Source of the DNA: Desulfobacca acetoxidans
GTDB taxonomy: Bacteria; Desulfobacterota; Desulfobaccia; Desulfobaccales; 0-14-0-80-60-11
DNA: 7,082 nt
Assembly (NCBI GenBank): GCA_022736495.1
Contig: DZCR01000158.1
Coordinates: 1-7,082, forward strand
Direction: 5' to 3'
The translations under genes were made by a program, and so were the position numbers. This document shows, one piece after another, positions 6,184-7,082 of this stretch. Position 1 is the stretch's first letter; every line of letters starts with the position of its first letter. The notes under the pieces are model-generated. The model saw only the letters and a program-made list of their open reading frames with translations, was not told the origin of the DNA and did no database searches.

Positions 6184-6686
6184 CATGAAAATTTGCCTGC
6201 AAGGAAATTGGCCATGGTTTTGAATTCTGCCGTTTCATTCTTTTCCACAATATCCCTGGACCGGTTGGAGACCTCCCGCAGGGACTCAATGGTTTTTTTA
6301 AATATATCGAGCTGGGCTTTCCGGCTTTCCCGGGACAGGTCCAGGTATTCCTTGACGGTTTTGAAAAGATGGGTCTTCCCTATTTTCTTGATTTCATAGG
6401 TCAGGGTTTCTCCCGGATAACGCTCCATCATGGCAGGGGTGATGACCATGAGGTCGTCCATGACGGCTTCGATTTCTTCCTTCATGTCTTCGGGAAATTC
6501 CCTGTCCTTTCTTAAAAGGATATTGAGCCTGAGAAGGGAATCCAGGATGGCGCCGTATTCCTGATCCGGGGAGGGTCCGGGGGACGGGGCCGGTGCGGCG
6601 CTGCTTTCCGGCGGGGTCTTCTTTTTTTTGATGAAAAATACAAGGCCCGCGGCTGCAAGGATAAGGACGGCAACGGTAATGGTCAT
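6183..6686 (-). CDS. Small anchored protein, uncharacterised; first gene of the operon
   Basis: This 167-aa protein has one hydrophobic helix (about residues 3-19), a stop-transfer KKKK cluster at 20-23, and a Pro/Ser/Ala linker (about 25-40). A soluble helical domain follows (about 42-165), containing MMERYPGETLTYEIKK (86-101) and VKEYLDLSRESRKAQ (111-125). Positive residues after the helix predict an N-out, C-in orientation with the domain in the cytoplasm. No family was recognised. TelA-type genes are often next to XpaC, another N-terminally anchored helical protein, so this may be an XpaC-like partner for the TelA protein, but I see no diagnostic XpaC motif. The start ATG has AAAGGAG at 6694-6700 with 7-nt spacing. 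Its TGA is 12 nt before the TelA ATG, and as first gene it sits directly below the divergent promoter region. Confidence 0.78.
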   Translation of the reverse strand: MTITVAVLILAAAGLVFFIKKKKTPPESSAAPAPSPGPSPDQEYGAILDSLLRLNILLRKDREFPEDMKEEIEAVMDDLMVITPAMMERYPGETLTYEIKKIGKTHLFKTVKEYLDLSRESRKAQLDIFKKTIESLREVSNRSRDIVEKNETAEFKTMANFLAGKFS

Positions 6687-6693
6687 GGTCTTG

Positions 6694-6700
6694 CTCCTTT
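6694..6700 (-). promoter_or_regulatory. Ribosome binding site of the first operon gene
   Basis: AAAGGAG on the minus strand lies 7 nt before the ATG at 6686. This is a near-ideal site and fixes the start of the 167-aa anchored protein. Confidence 0.75.
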
Positions 6701-6741
6701 GGTGAAGGGATTTTTATCCGCCATATTTTTTATAACCATAA

Positions 6742-6775
6742 TGCAAAATCATATAATTGCAAGCAGGTTCAATTA
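6742..6775. repeat. Overlapping short inverted repeats in the divergent promoter region
   Basis: TAATTG (6754-6759) and CAATTA (6770-6775) form a perfect 6-bp inverted repeat with a 10-nt spacer. TGCAA (6742-6746) and TTGCA (6757-6761) form a second 5-bp pair, also with a 10-nt spacer. They overlap the candidate minus-strand promoter, where an operator would sit. The arms are short and the DNA is AT-rich, so coincidence is quite possible. Confidence 0.25.
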
Positions 6776-6778
6776 CAA
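6750..6778 (-). promoter_or_regulatory. Candidate promoter for the six-gene operon
   Basis: On the minus strand TTGTAA (6778-6773) and TATATG (6755-6750) are 17 nt apart, each 4 of 6 to sigma70 boxes. An alternative pair, TTGCAA (6762-6757) and TATGGT (6740-6735) with 16-nt spacing, overlaps it. Both are weak, so either the basal promoter is poor, as for an activated stress operon, or another sigma factor is used. The region is AT-rich, so chance matches are easy. Confidence 0.3.
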
Positions 6779-6796
6779 TTTTAAACCATTGAGGGC

Positions 6797-6825
6797 TTGA
6801 AGGTTGGTCAAAGGTGCTGTAGAAT
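6797..6825 (+). promoter_or_regulatory. Sigma70-like promoter for the RidA-family gene
   Basis: A -35 box TTGAAG (6797-6802, 4 of 6 to consensus) and a -10 box TAGAAT (6820-6825, 5 of 6) are separated by 17 nt, the ideal spacing. A start near 6832 would leave a leader of about 33 nt containing the Shine-Dalgarno site. It sits at the expected place in the divergent intergenic region. Confidence 0.55.
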
Positions 6826-6852
6826 TAGGGTTATTAAGTGGGGGAATAAGGA

Positions 6853-6860
6853 AAGGAAGG
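6853..6860 (+). promoter_or_regulatory. Ribosome binding site of the RidA-family gene
   Basis: AAGGAAGG lies 4-7 nt before the ATG at 6865, depending on which GGA pairs with the rRNA. It supports that ATG as the start. Confidence 0.65.
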
Positions 6861-6864
6861 GTTT

Positions 6865-7082
6865 ATGGGAGTCCGGAAAATCAATTGTGAAAATCTGGTA
6901 AGGCTTCCCGTCTTCAGCCATGCGGCTGTTGCAGGAGATTTTATCTACGTTTCAGGAATTCTTGGGACAAAGCACGATAAGCTGGAAATTGTCGAAGGAG
7001 GTGTGTCAAAGGAAACAGAGCAGATTCTGTTCCACATTTCAACCATTTTGCGTGAATGTCAAGCCGGCCTGGAGGATATGGT
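6865..7082 (+). CDS. RidA (YjgF/YER057c/UK114) family protein, 3' truncated by window
   Basis: The first 72 codons are present and the reading frame runs off the window edge. RidA-family proteins are trimeric enzymes of about 125-130 aa; the archetype hydrolyses reactive enamines/imines released by PLP enzymes such as threonine dehydratase. Matching features are LPVFSHAAVAGDFIYVSG at about 13-30 (family pattern P-x-S-x-A-x-x-x-G-D-x-x-Y-x-S-G), the EQILFHISTIL helix (53-63), and the GLEDMV end (68 onward). The conserved arginine near residue 105 that binds the substrate carboxylate lies beyond the window, so catalytic competence of this member cannot be judged; the family also has Rid subgroups lacking that arginine. 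ATG has AAGGAAGG at 6853-6860. GC of this part is about 46 % by hand count, visibly lower than the opposing operon, and nothing links it functionally to that operon. Confidence 0.88.
   Translation, partial: MGVRKINCENLVRLPVFSHAAVAGDFIYVSGILGTKHDKLEIVEGGVSKETEQILFHISTILRECQAGLEDM

Larger units (their letters stand above)
24..6686 (-). other. Probable six-gene operon (anchor protein, TelA, DUF4178, lipoprotein, DUF350, aminopropyltransferase)
   Basis: All six genes point the same way. Intergenic gaps are 12, 49, 2, 27 and 3 nt, and no hairpin followed by a T-run was seen on the minus strand between them. Two junctions (DUF4178 to lipoprotein, DUF350 to aminopropyltransferase) are close enough for translational coupling. 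The set combines cytoplasmic (TelA, DUF4178), inner-membrane (anchor protein, DUF350, aminopropyltransferase) and likely outer-membrane (lipoprotein) components, which fits an envelope-spanning or envelope-stress module. The left boundary is not resolved because the last stop is only 23 nt from the window edge, and no terminator is visible there. Confidence 0.75.

Noticed and set aside
5613..6188. 191-aa plus-strand open frame
   Set aside because: It is antisense to the TelA-family gene, with no ribosome site or family resemblance.
1..7082. CRISPR array, tRNA, rRNA, insertion sequence, attachment site
   Set aside because: No regularly spaced direct repeats, no recognisable tRNA or rRNA stretches, no transposase or integrase frame and no terminal inverted repeats were found by reading. 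Nearly all bases are in supported genes.

Overview
The window is about 7.1 kb of bacterial DNA. It is almost entirely one compact, leftward (minus-strand) run of six genes from 6686 down to 24, followed by a divergent, truncated RidA-family gene at the right edge. Genes are tightly packed with short gaps and Shine-Dalgarno sites. The lipoprotein has a glycine after its lipobox cysteine, which suits export to an outer membrane, so a Gram-negative host is likely. The overall protein style recalls Desulfobacterota (former Deltaproteobacteria), but that placement is only an impression.

In order of transcription the minus-strand run encodes: (1) a 167-aa protein with one N-terminal membrane anchor and a helical soluble domain (6686-6183), not recognised; (2) a divergent TelA-family (toxic anion resistance) helical protein (6170-4938); (3) a DUF4178-type beta-rich soluble protein (4888-4256); (4) a 544-aa lipoprotein with a long helical region, a conserved-looking globular part and an aromatic, then Gly-rich tail (4253-2619); (5) a multi-pass membrane protein with two tandem DUF350 domains, i.e. 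four copies of one motif (2591-1707); (6) a membrane-embedded polyamine aminopropyltransferase (spermidine-synthase-like), with about seven membrane helices fused to a SpeE-like catalytic domain (1703-24). Gaps are 12, 49, 2, 27 and 3 nt, so this is probably one operon. A weak sigma70-like promoter lies in the 178-nt divergent region at 6687-6864.

The gene set resembles, by type of part and not necessarily by homology, the E. coli yjfIJKLMC cluster (PspA-like YjfJ, DUF2491 YjfK, DUF350 YjfL, DUF1190 lipoprotein YjfM, ATP-grasp YjfC related to glutathionylspermidine synthetase). The shared theme is a peripheral helical protein, a small beta-rich protein, a DUF350 membrane protein, a lipoprotein and a polyamine-linked enzyme. 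The inferred role is an envelope-stress or membrane-maintenance module in which a membrane-bound aminopropyl transfer takes place next to a DUF350 channel-like protein and a TelA scaffold. No S-adenosylmethionine decarboxylase, the usual source of the aminopropyl donor, is inside the window; it could lie just beyond the left edge or elsewhere. The system's function is not known from the sequence and is the main item of interest.

The right edge holds the first 72 codons of a RidA (YjgF/YER057c/UK114) family gene with its own good promoter and Shine-Dalgarno site. It has lower GC (about 46 % by hand count) than the operon and is probably functionally separate.
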